Under the pieces are notes generated by a model that saw only the letters and a list, made by a program, of their open reading frames with translations, made no database searches and was not told the DNA's origin. From positions 225,021-289,020 of the forward strand of contig CAVVRY010000012.1 in the NCBI GenBank assembly GCA_963750735.1: DNA of 64,000 nucleotides. The letters are read 5' to 3'. This stretch comes from JANTGF01 sp963750735. Its GTDB lineage: Bacteria; Bacteroidota; Bacteroidia; Bacteroidales; VadinHA17. Positions within the stretch are counted from its first letter, which is position 1, and each line of letters begins with the position of its first letter. The position numbers were made by a program, and so were the translations under genes. Shown one piece after another: positions 35,541-44,094 of this stretch.

Positions 35541-36677
35541 TTATTCAATTATTACAAATTCTCTAAAATTATCTTTATCTACTACTTTACTTTCTGCATT
35601 ATACGTTTCGGTAAAAGTTTTCGGTAATTTTTGATTTTTCTTTTTATTCCATTTGAACTCATATCCAAATATTTTACCTCCATTTTCTTCTACAAAGTCA
35701 ACTTCTTGTTGTTGTTTTGTTCTCCAAAAGTAAGTATGTGCAAGGCTTTGCTTATACTCAATTTGCTTAATTCGTTCAGAAATTAGAAAATTTTCCCAAA
35801 TAGCACCTTTATCTGTCCTCAGTTCAATTGGGTTGAAATTTCCAATAACCATATTTCTTATTCCGTTGTCATAGAAATAAATCTTCTTATTGGTTTTTAT
35901 TTCGTTTCTCACATTGCGACTGAAGCTGTTTAATTTTAAAATAATGTATCCTTTTTGTAAAATATGAATGTATTTGCCAATAGTGTTTTTATCTACATTT
36001 ACAATTTGAGCAAGTTCAGAATAGTTCACTTCACTACCAACCTGAAGCGCGAGAGCTTGAACTAATTTTTCAAGCACTTCCGGTTTTCGTATGTCTGCGA
36101 ATGACAGAATATCTTTATACAAGTAGCTATTCACTAAATTACGTAATATGCTTATTTCATCTCCTACATTATTTAAAACATCTGGGTAAAAGCCATAAAG
36201 TAACCGATTTTCTAAATTTTGCTCTGCAAATAGATATCCGTGGTGGTTTTCATATTCTTCCCATGAAATAGGAAACAATTGATATTCCCATTTTCGCCCT
36301 GTTAAAGGCTCGTTGATTTTACTTGACAAATCAAAAGAGGAAGAACCGCTCGTAAATAATTGAACATCTTTAAATCTATCAGTAATGATTTTCATTGTAA
36401 GTCCAATTCCTTCTATTCTCTGTGCTTCGTCAATAAAAACAAATTTATATTTTCCTAAAATTGTTCTAATTTGCTCTGTGTTCGGTTCTGTCAATAAAGT
36501 TCGTGTTTTTGGGTCGTCTCCATCAAGAAGCAGGTAGTCCTTTGTTTCAAGAATTGATTCAATTAGAGTTGTTTTTCCCACTTGTCTTGGACCAATAACT
36601 ATAATAGCTTTTCCTGAATTAATTCTGTTCCTTATCCTATCACTTAGATATCTTGAATACATTGTTTTTTTATGCAA
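35541..36677 (-). CDS. AAA ATPase with DUF4143 domain
   Basis: 378 aa (a start at 36662 is equally good). N-terminal AAA_14 domain: GPRQVGKTTLIESIL as Walker A, YKFVFIDEAQRIEGIG as Walker B and LFTSGSSSFDLS as sensor. A winged-helix region (NYSELAQIVNVDKNTIGKYI) and a C-terminal DUF4143 nuclease-like part with VDFVEENGGKIFGYEFKW follow. This large family is common in host-associated and soil bacteria and has no settled function. It is a cassette gene with attC site K at its 3' end. Confidence 0.88.
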   Translation of the reverse strand: MHKKTMYSRYLSDRIRNRINSGKAIIVIGPRQVGKTTLIESILETKDYLLLDGDDPKTRTLLTEPNTEQIRTILGKYKFVFIDEAQRIEGIGLTMKIITDRFKDVQLFTSGSSSFDLSSKINEPLTGRKWEYQLFPISWEEYENHHGYLFAEQNLENRLLYGFYPDVLNNVGDEISILRNLVNSYLYKDILSFADIRKPEVLEKLVQALALQVGSEVNYSELAQIVNVDKNTIGKYIHILQKGYIILKLNSFSRNVRNEIKTNKKIYFYDNGIRNMVIGNFNPIELRTDKGAIWENFLISERIKQIEYKQSLAHTYFWRTKQQQEVDFVEENGGKIFGYEFKWNKKKNQKLPKTFTETYNAESKVVDKDNFREFVIIE

Positions 36678-37608
36678 ATATACTAACTTTTAATTATTGT
36701 ATTCACATATAGTTATGTTATTTAGTGAATATGTCGTTTTGTTCTGCTTGCGCCTAACTTGTTTATATGTATACTTAAGTAGACTAAAAGTACACAATAT
36801 ACGCCAAATAGGTATGTATTGTATACTTTTTTTATTCCTGAGTGACCTTTATTTTTATATATAGAGCATCCCTAAGACACTCTCCAAACCAACCATTACA
36901 TCCAGTAATAACTTTCTCTTAAGCCACCAATAAGCATGATTTAAAAGATTTTCAAAAGGAAACGAAATAAATTGCTTGTGAGATAGCTATTTAGTGTTAT
37001 GTCGTAGTCTTTTGAAAACACAGGGTGCGATAGTCTTTTAAAACCAGGACCATCTTTGCTGACAGAGAAAGGTATTTGATGTTGCATTTATCTTGTATGC
37101 AATCCCAGGAGGTGCGAGCCGTCTTGCGAGTTCAGGCAGTTTGCGGTAAGTAAAGTGAGGTTCCTTTAATTTGATAAAGGTATGGCTTGTGTAAGGGTTT
37201 GTGTGAAATCCGTATCAAATAAAGCTGTATTAAACAGCCTCACAATTACCGATACAAACTGACTGTCGCAGGCGAGCCTAAAAAACTTTGTGAGGCTTGA
37301 GTTTTGATTGTATACCATATGAATAATATATAAACCATTATACAAACCAAAGAGAGCAAGCCGAACTCCTTATAACCTGTGGGGTGCAATAGATTTTTTT
37401 AAATAAATTATAAGTGGTCAACCAACGATAAATGTATTTCGTAATCCACCATATTAGAATAAAAAAAGTAAGTATCCGTATTTGAATACCTACTTTTTCA
37501 AACTGTAATCCTGGATACAATTGTCGTTCTACATTTTTTCAGGGGTTCTTGAGATTTTATAGTTGAGATAAACCGTCTCAAAAAAGCAGACAAAAAATTC
37601 AGCGTGAC
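36678..37608. other. 930-bp non-coding stretch at the right end of the cassette array
   Basis: No supported gene; a 60-codon frame at 37338..37520 covers a terminator and is ignored. It contains a 98-bp block (36753..36850) related to 50371..50468, beginning with an attC-like GCGCCTAAC. It also has a 10-bp inverted pair AGCCTCACAA (37235..37244)/TTGTGAGGCT (37287..37296) and the terminator at 37463..37498. The rest may be debris of deleted cassettes. Confidence 0.4.
37463..37498 (-). terminator. bidirectional intrinsic terminator
   Basis: AAAAAGTA-A-GTAT and ATAC-C-TACTTTTT pair around a 10-base loop with one mismatch. A-runs and T-runs flank both sides. It would end the minus-strand operon 37609..38687. 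Confidence 0.65.
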
Positions 37609-37899
37609 TCAACTCTCATCATTTGGTATTTTATCTTTCCTACCAAGAATGATGAAATTAAAATGATAGTAAGCCTTTGATTCAATGATATAAACATCTA
37701 TTAATGCCACACTCATTCTAACAGCCTTTACAGCCTTTACAGAACCTTTTCTTAGTGAATAAATGTCCACTAATACCTTTACATAGAAAGGGCAATTTAA
37801 CCTCTCCAAATGACCTGTATTGTTTATGATTAGTATGCTTTCCTGACTCACATATTTAAATAGTTCTAAGATGTATTTTTTATTATCTATAGACCCCAT
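37609..37899 (-). CDS. small mobile-element protein, first copy
   Basis: 96 aa, related along its length to the 89-aa protein at 56460..56729. Shared text: SILIINNTGHLERLNCPF versus SILVIDTKNEIRRVYCPF, and DVYIIESKAYYHFNF versus DVYIIKGKAYYIWNF. No known domain; the beta-rich pattern would suit a small binding protein. Together with the next two genes it forms a minus-strand operon that looks like a relic of an element like the one at 56-64 kb. Confidence 0.65.
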   Translation of the reverse strand: MGSIDNKKYILELFKYVSQESILIINNTGHLERLNCPFYVKVLVDIYSLRKGSVKAVKAVRMSVALIDVYIIESKAYYHFNFIILGRKDKIPNDES

Positions 37900-37905
37900 T
37901 CTAAC

Positions 37906-38307
37906 TTAGTATTCAGTTGGAAGCAGAGCAACACCATCAATCAGCCATATGGTAATCTCATGGATAGGAAAATCACTATACTCAATGTTTTGTACCACCA
38001 GTATATTCCTATCACCATCCTCACAACTGAGTTTCCATGATTCATCTTCTTGTAGCTTTAACCTCCATACCTGGAAAGGATGTTTACTGACAATACTACT
38101 AATCTGGTGAGATAGAATGGCATCAAATAGCCAAAATGCCTGTGCTTCATTACGGACATAATTACAACCGTCTGTAAGATTTAAAGATAAATTAGCCAAT
38201 CTGTGTTGGTGGTATTGAAAAGTACCCGTGAAATCACTTAGATTAGATTTAAAATCTACTGCTGATATTTCGTTTGTATTCATATTAATTAGTTTTTGAT
38301 TAGACAT
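37906..38307 (-). CDS. DUF6876-family protein
   Basis: 133 aa. The family pattern is clear: FTGTFQYHQHRLANLSL, then EAQAFWLFDAILSHQ, FQVWRLKLQEDESWKLSCEDG and the ending WLIDGVALLPTEY. Such proteins are frequent on Bacteroidota conjugative and integrative elements, with unknown function. Six bases separate it from the next gene of the operon. Confidence 0.75.
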   Translation of the reverse strand: MSNQKLINMNTNEISAVDFKSNLSDFTGTFQYHQHRLANLSLNLTDGCNYVRNEAQAFWLFDAILSHQISSIVSKHPFQVWRLKLQEDESWKLSCEDGDRNILVVQNIEYSDFPIHEITIWLIDGVALLPTEY

Positions 38308-38337
38308 AAAAAAGGGCTGAACACAATGTCCAACCCT
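38308..38337 (-). terminator. minus-strand intrinsic terminator
   Basis: On the minus strand AGGGTTGGACA pairs with TGTTCAGCCCT over 11 positions, followed by T residues. The second copy of the same small gene also has a terminator at this place (58629..58657). Confidence 0.65.
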
Positions 38338-38360
38338 ATAAATTCAGATAACCAGGTTAA

Positions 38361-38687
38361 TTAACCCAGAACTGTTTCTTCAATTCCTACTGGTTCAGTA
38401 CTGTAGATGTAAGTGTAGCCCAGTTTGATCTTTTTGTTAGTTCCAGGTATTAAAAATTCATATTCATCACAGTCCATTTTAAGGATTTCTCCTGGCAGCT
38501 CTTTACCAAGCATTGTTTTAGCCATGTTCTCATCAAATGTGCATGGGATGGATGTCTTTCTTGCAGTAAGGTAAGGTTTACCTGTTTCTTTAGAAATTAC
38601 AACTTCGGCATTTCCTTGAAGGATCAGTACATTGAATTCCTCATTCTTTTTGTTCTTGCGTTGCTCAAAACTTGTAATTGTTACCAT
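38361..38687 (-). CDS. conserved mobile-element protein, first copy
   Basis: 108 aa, homologous to the 118-aa protein at 58663..59019: both begin MVTI, share EEFNVLILQG versus TEFNALILQG, KTSIPCTF versus TASIPSTF and LPGEILKMDC versus IPGSIQKISC. A beta-rich fold is likely; a single-strand DNA-binding role is possible by context but not shown. The ~150 bases upstream are conserved between both copies too. Confidence 0.7.
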   Translation of the reverse strand: MVTITSFEQRKNKKNEEFNVLILQGNAEVVISKETGKPYLTARKTSIPCTFDENMAKTMLGKELPGEILKMDCDEYEFLIPGTNKKIKLGYTYIYSTEPVGIEETVLG

Positions 38688-38908
38688 AGTAATTTAGTTT
38701 AAGTGAATAAAATAATTGACTAGTAAGATGCGGGGGCATAATCCCAATCTATATGAAGGCGGGGGGTGTTATTGGAATATCCTCATACATCCGTCAATAA
38801 TTTCAAATCGGTTTTAAAAATTTTTAAATTTTTTTTAGAATAGAATGTGGTGGATTATGAAATAAAATTGACTTTTATTTTATAAAGTAGTATCTTAGAG
38901 GTAATTAT
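38688..38908. promoter_or_regulatory. conserved upstream block, first copy
   Basis: Contains AGTAAGATGCGGGGGCATAA, a second G-rich tract and AAATCGGTTTTAAAAATTTT. A matching order (AGCAAGATGGGGGGT, G-tract, AAATCGGTTTAAAAAATTT) occurs at 59035..59170 before the homologous gene. It is probably a promoter and operator, or an origin part, kept in both modules. Confidence 0.5.
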
Positions 38909-40003
38909 TTGACCCTAATCATTGTGAAAGTAATTCTCAAAACACTCTTATTCCTTTTGACTGTATTGATACTAAGTCAGTGCAGGAAAGATGACCCCGT
39001 TGTTAATATCCCTGATAAAAACTTCTTACACGCTCTAATAGAACTGGGCGTTGATACCAATGGAGATGGGTTAATAAGTCCTGCTGAAGCTGAAGTGATA
39101 ACATATTTAAATGTTATGATAACTTATGATGAACCTGGGGAAATAGAGAATATGAAAGGAGTAGAGGCATTCATTAATTTGGATACCCTGATTTGTGTAT
39201 TGAACCAATTAACCACCCTGGATGTATCAAAAAACATCAATTTATTATTTTTGAATTGCAGCGAAAATCGATTAACCAACCTGAATGTTTCTAATAATAA
39301 GGTTTTAACCTATTTGAACTGTAGATCGAATCAGTTGATTGATCTGGATGTTTCTAATAATATTGAATTGTTGGGATTAAGGTGTTATGATAATAAAATT
39401 GCTGATTTAGATTTATCCAGCAATTCTAAATTAACTGATTTGTGGTGTGGTGGGAATCAATTAACATCCATAGATGTGTCCTATAATCCAGCATTATTAA
39501 AGTTTTCTTGTGATAATAACCTATTAACCAGTCTAGATGTCTCAAATAATATAGCTCTGGAGTTTTTGGGTTGTGGTTATAATAATTTGGGTGGGTTGGA
39601 TGTGTCAAAAAATACTATGCTAGAAACATTATGGTGTTCAAATTGTGAATTAAACTATTTGGATGTTTCACAAAATACTGCACTATATTACTTTATGTGC
39701 GATTATAATTTTTTAACCTCGCTTGATGTATCTAATAATATAGCCCTTTGGAAATTTAGTTGTGGCTGGAATAGTTTGAATGCTTTGGATGTGAGTAATA
39801 ATGGTAAATTGGAATACTTGAGATGTGATGATAACCAAATAACCAGTTTGGATGTATCCAATAATACTAAACTGAGATTCCTTAGTTGCAGTATGCCTTC
39901 TTTGTATGAAGTCTGTGTCTGGGAGATGCCATTTCCTCCCGCAGGAGTCGCAGTAGCTACTACAGGCAGCCCCAATGTATTTTTTACAACGGATTGTAAT
40001 TAG
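38909..40003 (+). CDS. leucine-rich-repeat lipoprotein with EF-hand-like loop
   Basis: 364 aa with a TTG start (AGAGG lies 8 bases upstream); a GTG at 38924 is the alternative. A lipoprotein signal (LFLLTVLILSQCRKDD) is followed by the calcium-type loop DTNGDGLISPAEAE at about 50-63. About eleven 21-residue LRRs follow, with LDVSNN plus a CxxNxL unit each (for example NQLTSIDVSYNPALLKFSC). It ends in a capping CVWEMPFPPAGV and TTDC. It is probably displayed on the surface for binding. A frameshifted relative lies at 50695..51866. Confidence 0.85.
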   Translation: MTLIIVKVILKTLLFLLTVLILSQCRKDDPVVNIPDKNFLHALIELGVDTNGDGLISPAEAEVITYLNVMITYDEPGEIENMKGVEAFINLDTLICVLNQLTTLDVSKNINLLFLNCSENRLTNLNVSNNKVLTYLNCRSNQLIDLDVSNNIELLGLRCYDNKIADLDLSSNSKLTDLWCGGNQLTSIDVSYNPALLKFSCDNNLLTSLDVSNNIALEFLGCGYNNLGGLDVSKNTMLETLWCSNCELNYLDVSQNTALYYFMCDYNFLTSLDVSNNIALWKFSCGWNSLNALDVSNNGKLEYLRCDDNQITSLDVSNNTKLRFLSCSMPSLYEVCVWEMPFPPAGVAVATTGSPNVFFTTDCN

Positions 40004-40033
40004 GTTTTTATTAACTCTTCTTCCGCAGAGTCA

Positions 40034-40282
40034 TTATCGCATTTGAAGTAGTGCTTTCTCGTCAAGCTCCATAATAAACTTTCTTGCAGCATCCATACTA
40101 TCCACCCAATATAGATTCAAAAAGTTATATACTGGTGGTCTGCCTTCAGATATCATAATATTGTAAATCTTACAACCATTCCTATAAATGCTGATGAATA
40201 TCTTATTTGGTCTTACTCGCATTGTAGCCTTATCGCCACGAGCAATAATAGATTTATGTAGGAAAAATGCAATATGAACCAT
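40034..40282 (-). CDS. small hypothetical protein
   Basis: Up to 82 aa; the start could be the internal ATG 20 codons further on. It contains KIFISIYRNGCKIYNIM and WVDSMDAARKFIMELDEKALL, a plausible compact alpha/beta protein. No family is recognised. It is convergent with the LRR gene. Confidence 0.4.
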   Translation of the reverse strand: MVHIAFFLHKSIIARGDKATMRVRPNKIFISIYRNGCKIYNIMISEGRPPVYNFLNLYWVDSMDAARKFIMELDEKALLQMR

Positions 40283-40328
40283 AAGAATTAATACGATTGA
40301 ATCTAGATTTTGTTATATATTTGATCTT

Positions 40329-40586
40329 ATGGAGAAATACGATATTAAGAAACTGGTAGATAAAATATGTGCACAACAATGCATCTATGATATGGAACGT
40401 ATAACCCAAAAGGAATTGGATAGGGTAGATATGGGTAATATAGACGACCTTAGTCCAGAAGAATGGGATGATTACAGTCGTAGGGTTTATGATATTCATG
40501 GCTACGTTCATGGTAGAAAGTTCAGAAACTTCATTCCAGAGTACAAGCCATTAGTAAATAAATTGAAAGAAATAAAAACCCCCTGA
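40329..40586 (+). CDS. small hypothetical protein
   Basis: 85 aa, acidic and helical (MEKYDIKKLVDKICAQQ, NIDDLSPEEWDDYSRRVYD). The stop codon lies inside the stem of an intrinsic terminator, which supports a real transcript. No family is recognised. It is divergent from 40034..40282. Confidence 0.55.
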   Translation: MEKYDIKKLVDKICAQQCIYDMERITQKELDRVDMGNIDDLSPEEWDDYSRRVYDIHGYVHGRKFRNFIPEYKPLVNKLKEIKTP

Positions 40587-40609
40587 TTTCTCAAGGGGTT
40601 CAAGTTTTT
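40577..40609 (+). terminator. intrinsic terminator
   Basis: AACCCCCTGA pairs with TCAAGGGGTT with one mismatch, then CAAGTTTTT. It serves the plus-strand gene ending at 40586. Confidence 0.75.
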
Positions 40610-40618
40610 CAGAATGAT

Positions 40619-41077
40619 TTATTCACAGTCTGAAGTAAATTCAAAATAATCTACTTTAATCTCTCCATTGGCATCCATGCTAAAATGACCCTTCCATGTC
40701 ATGAAATATTTTACACCTTTTTTTCCAACGTATACAAGTTTACTGCTTAAATTCCAAACCTCTTGGTCGTTATTTTTATTAACATTATAAATTTCATTAC
40801 TTACATCCTTTACTTTATAAACCATACCTGTTTCACATCCTGTCAATCTCCCATATTTAGTATTAAAATGTACGCCTGTATTATTACCTTCTTTATCATA
40901 ACGATATATGACATTATAAATAATATAGCCAGTTATGGGTTCTGGCATACACCAAGCGGTGGGATCACATTCAACATCAAAAATCCATTCATCGTGAACG
41001 ACTTGAGCATTAGCTTGACTTGTAGCAAAAAAGGCTACAACAAAAATTAGAAAAAAAGAAATTTTTAATTTTTTCAT
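40619..41077 (-). CDS. secreted hypothetical protein
   Basis: 152 aa with a signal peptide ending SQANAQ. The mature part is beta-rich with paired cysteines (VECDPTAWCMPEPITG, GRLTGCETGMVYKV, and a terminal SDCE), probably disulfide-linked after export. Family unknown. Upstream bases 41078..41354 hold no gene that I can see. Confidence 0.6.
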   Translation of the reverse strand: MKKLKISFFLIFVVAFFATSQANAQVVHDEWIFDVECDPTAWCMPEPITGYIIYNVIYRYDKEGNNTGVHFNTKYGRLTGCETGMVYKVKDVSNEIYNVNKNNDQEVWNLSSKLVYVGKKGVKYFMTWKGHFSMDANGEIKVDYFEFTSDCE

Positions 41078-41354
41078 AATAATAGAATTTTGGGGTTAGG
41101 GGAAAAATAAACATATCAACATAAGTTACGTCCATTTCTTGAGATAGCCAAATCTTTTTATGTTATTCAATTGATTTCTAGATTATCCAAATTGAGGTCT
41201 GAAGTACAGATGATCTTTGTGGGTAGGTGGCGGTTGTGATATGAAATAATTTTGGTCAATAAACTCAATTGCCGTAACTTGTATAGTTGTGTGTTATATA
41301 ATATCTCAACTGAATAATTTTACTTGTTTTAAAATCTAACTTAATCCTTTTATC

Positions 41355-41774
41355 ATGAAAAAATTTATTATTGCAACAGCTTTTATCCTGTTAACAGGAA
41401 TTGTTTTTGGACAGGCTCTACAAAAGGGAAATCTTGTTGGAGTTCATGTCCATGATCTCGTACTACAACCCGATGTAACATATAATCAATGGAAAGATTT
41501 TATGGTAAATAAATTTATTCCAAAAGTAAATGAAGCTTTTCAGGGTGATGCAAAAATGTATCTCTTAGATGGGATTAGAGGTGAGAGCAAGAATAAAATA
41601 GGTACAATATTTGTTTACAAATCAGAGGAAGCCAGAGATAAATATCATAATGATGATGAAAGTTTTACTGAACTTGGCAAAAAAATGATGGAGAAATTAA
41701 ATTCTGTAGTTGAAGAAAGAGGAAAATACGATAAACAATCTAACTCTAAATACACCGACTGGATAGTACAATAG
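41355..41774 (+). CDS. secreted dimeric-barrel-like protein
   Basis: 139 aa. Signal peptide FIIATAFILLTGIVFGQ, then GVHVHDLVLQPDVTYNQWKDF, FIPKVNEAFQGDAKMYLLDG, and KIGTIFVYKSEEARDKYHN. The spacing of a hydrophobic strand, a long helix and a second strand recalls ferredoxin-like alpha/beta (ABM/EthD-like) domains, exported here. No catalytic motif. A monocistron. Confidence 0.6.
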   Translation: MKKFIIATAFILLTGIVFGQALQKGNLVGVHVHDLVLQPDVTYNQWKDFMVNKFIPKVNEAFQGDAKMYLLDGIRGESKNKIGTIFVYKSEEARDKYHNDDESFTELGKKMMEKLNSVVEERGKYDKQSNSKYTDWIVQ

Positions 41775-41947
41775 CATTTTATTAATAATCTCAAACATTA
41801 AATCGGCACACAACAACTGAATATACACAATAACTGTTAAAGCAATTGTTGGGTGGATTTGTTATTCTTTTTTCTATTCTAATCAATTATTTGGGGTTGG
41901 TAACGAATTGATGTATATTTATATACCAATCACAACACATAAACCTG

Positions 41948-43945
41948 ATGCCTGAAAAATCCAAAGATCCATTTCAGTTTTGGGAGGAGTTAAAGCGTAG
42001 GAGGGTTATTCGTGTAATTACCGTTTATGCAGCTGCTGCCTTTGTTCTATTAGAACTGGTGGATATAATTTCTGAACCTTTTGGCTTACCTGATTGGACA
42101 TTGAAGCTTGTTACTGTCCTCTTAGTCGTTGGTTTTATCATTTCTGTCATTCTATCATGGATATATGATGTAACTCCTGAGGGTATTGAAAAAACAAAGC
42201 CATCAAAAGAAGTTGAAAGTGTAGAAGCACCGCCTGCCTCAAAAGGATGGAGAATTGCCACTTTTGTCAGTGTTTTAATAATCATAGCTTTTGTTGTGTT
42301 TTATATCGTGGGTAATAACAAAAAGTCATTTGATATATCTAAGCTTGAAAAATCCATCGCTGTACTGCCATTCAGAAACGACAGCCCAAATCAGGAACGA
42401 ATGTATTTCATAAATGGGACGATGGAGTCAATCCTGGACAATCTATGTAAAATTGAGGATATTAGGGTTGTTTCACGGAATTCTGTTGAACAGTACAGGG
42501 ATAATCCTAAGCCAACACCAGTAGTTGCCGAAGAGATGAATGTAGGCTTTGTCCTGGAGGGAAGCGGACACAGGGACGGGAATAATGTAAGGTTATTTGT
42601 ACAGTTACTTGATGGCAGGAATGATCAGCACCTTTGGTCCAAATCGTACGATGCGGATATAGAGGAAATATTCTCCATGCAGAGTGAAATAGCTCAACTG
42701 GTCGCCGCTGAAATAGAAGCAATAATCACCCCTGAAGAAAAACTTCTGATTGAGAAAATACCTACTACCAGTTTAATAGCACATGAGTTTTACATTAAAG
42801 GCAGAGATAAACATAATCAATACTGGTTAGATAATGATAATAGAACGGCTCTTGAAAGAGCTGAAGAACTGTATTATGACGCCCTTGACTATGATTCAAC
42901 ATTTGCTCTGGCATACACAGGATTAGCATATGTATACTGGGATAAGCATTATTGGGAAACTTTTTTCTCAGAAAGTTTCTTGGATTCTGTTTTTATCCTG
43001 ACAGATATTGCCCTCTCCTTTGACGATCAATTAGCAGAAGCATATACTATCAGGGGAGATTACTATAGAAATAAAGGACTCATAGAAAAGGCTTTAGAAG
43101 AATATGATAAAGCGAATAGACTCAATCCTAACAATTGGATGGCATACTTTGGAAAAGGAAAATTGTATAACTCCAGCGACTATGTTAAATGTCTTGATAA
43201 TCTGCAAAAAGCTGCATCCCTTAATCGCACTTCAGAATTGCCAGTTTTATATAGACAAATTGCGGAGATGTATTATACGGCTGGGTTTAGTGTGAAAGGT
43301 AATTTTTATAGTCAGGAGGCTTTAAATTTGGATGGTGATTCAGTAGCATATTATATTAATTTAAACTATAATGAATGGATTCGTGGGAATTTTGAGAAGT
43401 CTATTGAATATTTAGAAAAAGGGTATGCAATAGATTCAAACAATATTTCTATAATAAACGTTTTAGGATTTTGTTACATGTTCGTTGGTAAATTTGAAGA
43501 ATCACTAAAATACTATAAAAAATATGTTGAAAAACTAAATGCTTTAGGAGATCTCAAAATAAATGAAATGCACCGGATTGGTTATTCATACTGGAAAAAT
43601 GGATACAAAGAAGAGGCTGAATATTATATAAATGAACAATTAGATTATTGTATCAAGGCGATTGAATTGGGACGACAATATTCACAGAATTATTATTCAT
43701 ATTATGATCTTGCAACGGTTTATGCTTTCAGAGGTGAGAAAGAAAAAGCATATCAAAGTCTAAGAATTTTTACCCAAAAAAAGATCATCCCATTATGGGC
43801 AGTAAATCTGATCAAGAAAGATTACTTTTTTAACAGAATGAGGGACGAACCCGAGTTTCAACAGATCGTTCGGGAGTGGGAAGCCAAATACCAGGCCGAA
43901 CATGAAAGGGTCAGGAAATGGTTGGAAGAAAATAATATGTTATAA
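41948..43945 (+). CDS. membrane TolB-like/TPR protein, copy 1
   Basis: 665 aa. A conserved cytoplasmic opening (FWEELKRRRVIRVITVYAAA) leads into two membrane helices (about 22-42 and 52-72) and ILSWIYDVTPEG, then a third helix (102-122). A TolB/FlgO-like domain follows: SIAVLPFRNDSPNQE, FINGTMESILDNL and VGFVLEGSGHRDGN. From about residue 280 there are repeated TPR helices (AFALAYTGLAYVYWDK, ALEEYDKANRLNPNNW). In related proteins this module sits behind adenylate-cyclase or winged-helix domains, so a sensory scaffold role is likely. The paralogue follows at 44095. Confidence 0.85.
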   Translation: MPEKSKDPFQFWEELKRRRVIRVITVYAAAAFVLLELVDIISEPFGLPDWTLKLVTVLLVVGFIISVILSWIYDVTPEGIEKTKPSKEVESVEAPPASKGWRIATFVSVLIIIAFVVFYIVGNNKKSFDISKLEKSIAVLPFRNDSPNQERMYFINGTMESILDNLCKIEDIRVVSRNSVEQYRDNPKPTPVVAEEMNVGFVLEGSGHRDGNNVRLFVQLLDGRNDQHLWSKSYDADIEEIFSMQSEIAQLVAAEIEAIITPEEKLLIEKIPTTSLIAHEFYIKGRDKHNQYWLDNDNRTALERAEELYYDALDYDSTFALAYTGLAYVYWDKHYWETFFSESFLDSVFILTDIALSFDDQLAEAYTIRGDYYRNKGLIEKALEEYDKANRLNPNNWMAYFGKGKLYNSSDYVKCLDNLQKAASLNRTSELPVLYRQIAEMYYTAGFSVKGNFYSQEALNLDGDSVAYYINLNYNEWIRGNFEKSIEYLEKGYAIDSNNISIINVLGFCYMFVGKFEESLKYYKKYVEKLNALGDLKINEMHRIGYSYWKNGYKEEAEYYINEQLDYCIKAIELGRQYSQNYYSYYDLATVYAFRGEKEKAYQSLRIFTQKKIIPLWAVNLIKKDYFFNRMRDEPEFQQIVREWEAKYQAEHERVRKWLEENNML

Positions 43946-44094
43946 TTAATCCATTGATAAGGATCGATGTCACAACCCACAAACAAACTATCCCAATTTT
44001 GGCAGGGGGCCGCCCGTAAAGAAATAACCCGGTGGGTTATTTTAGAGAGGAGCCAGGTTGCAGGGGAGGTATCGTAAAATTAAAATAAAACTAA

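Noticed and set aside
36678..37608. Hidden rRNA or large structured RNA in the long non-coding stretch
   Set aside because: No rRNA signature words; only isolated inverted pairs and a terminator were found.
40254..40511. 85-codon minus-strand frame
   Set aside because: Antisense to the better-supported gene 40329..40586, which has a terminator.
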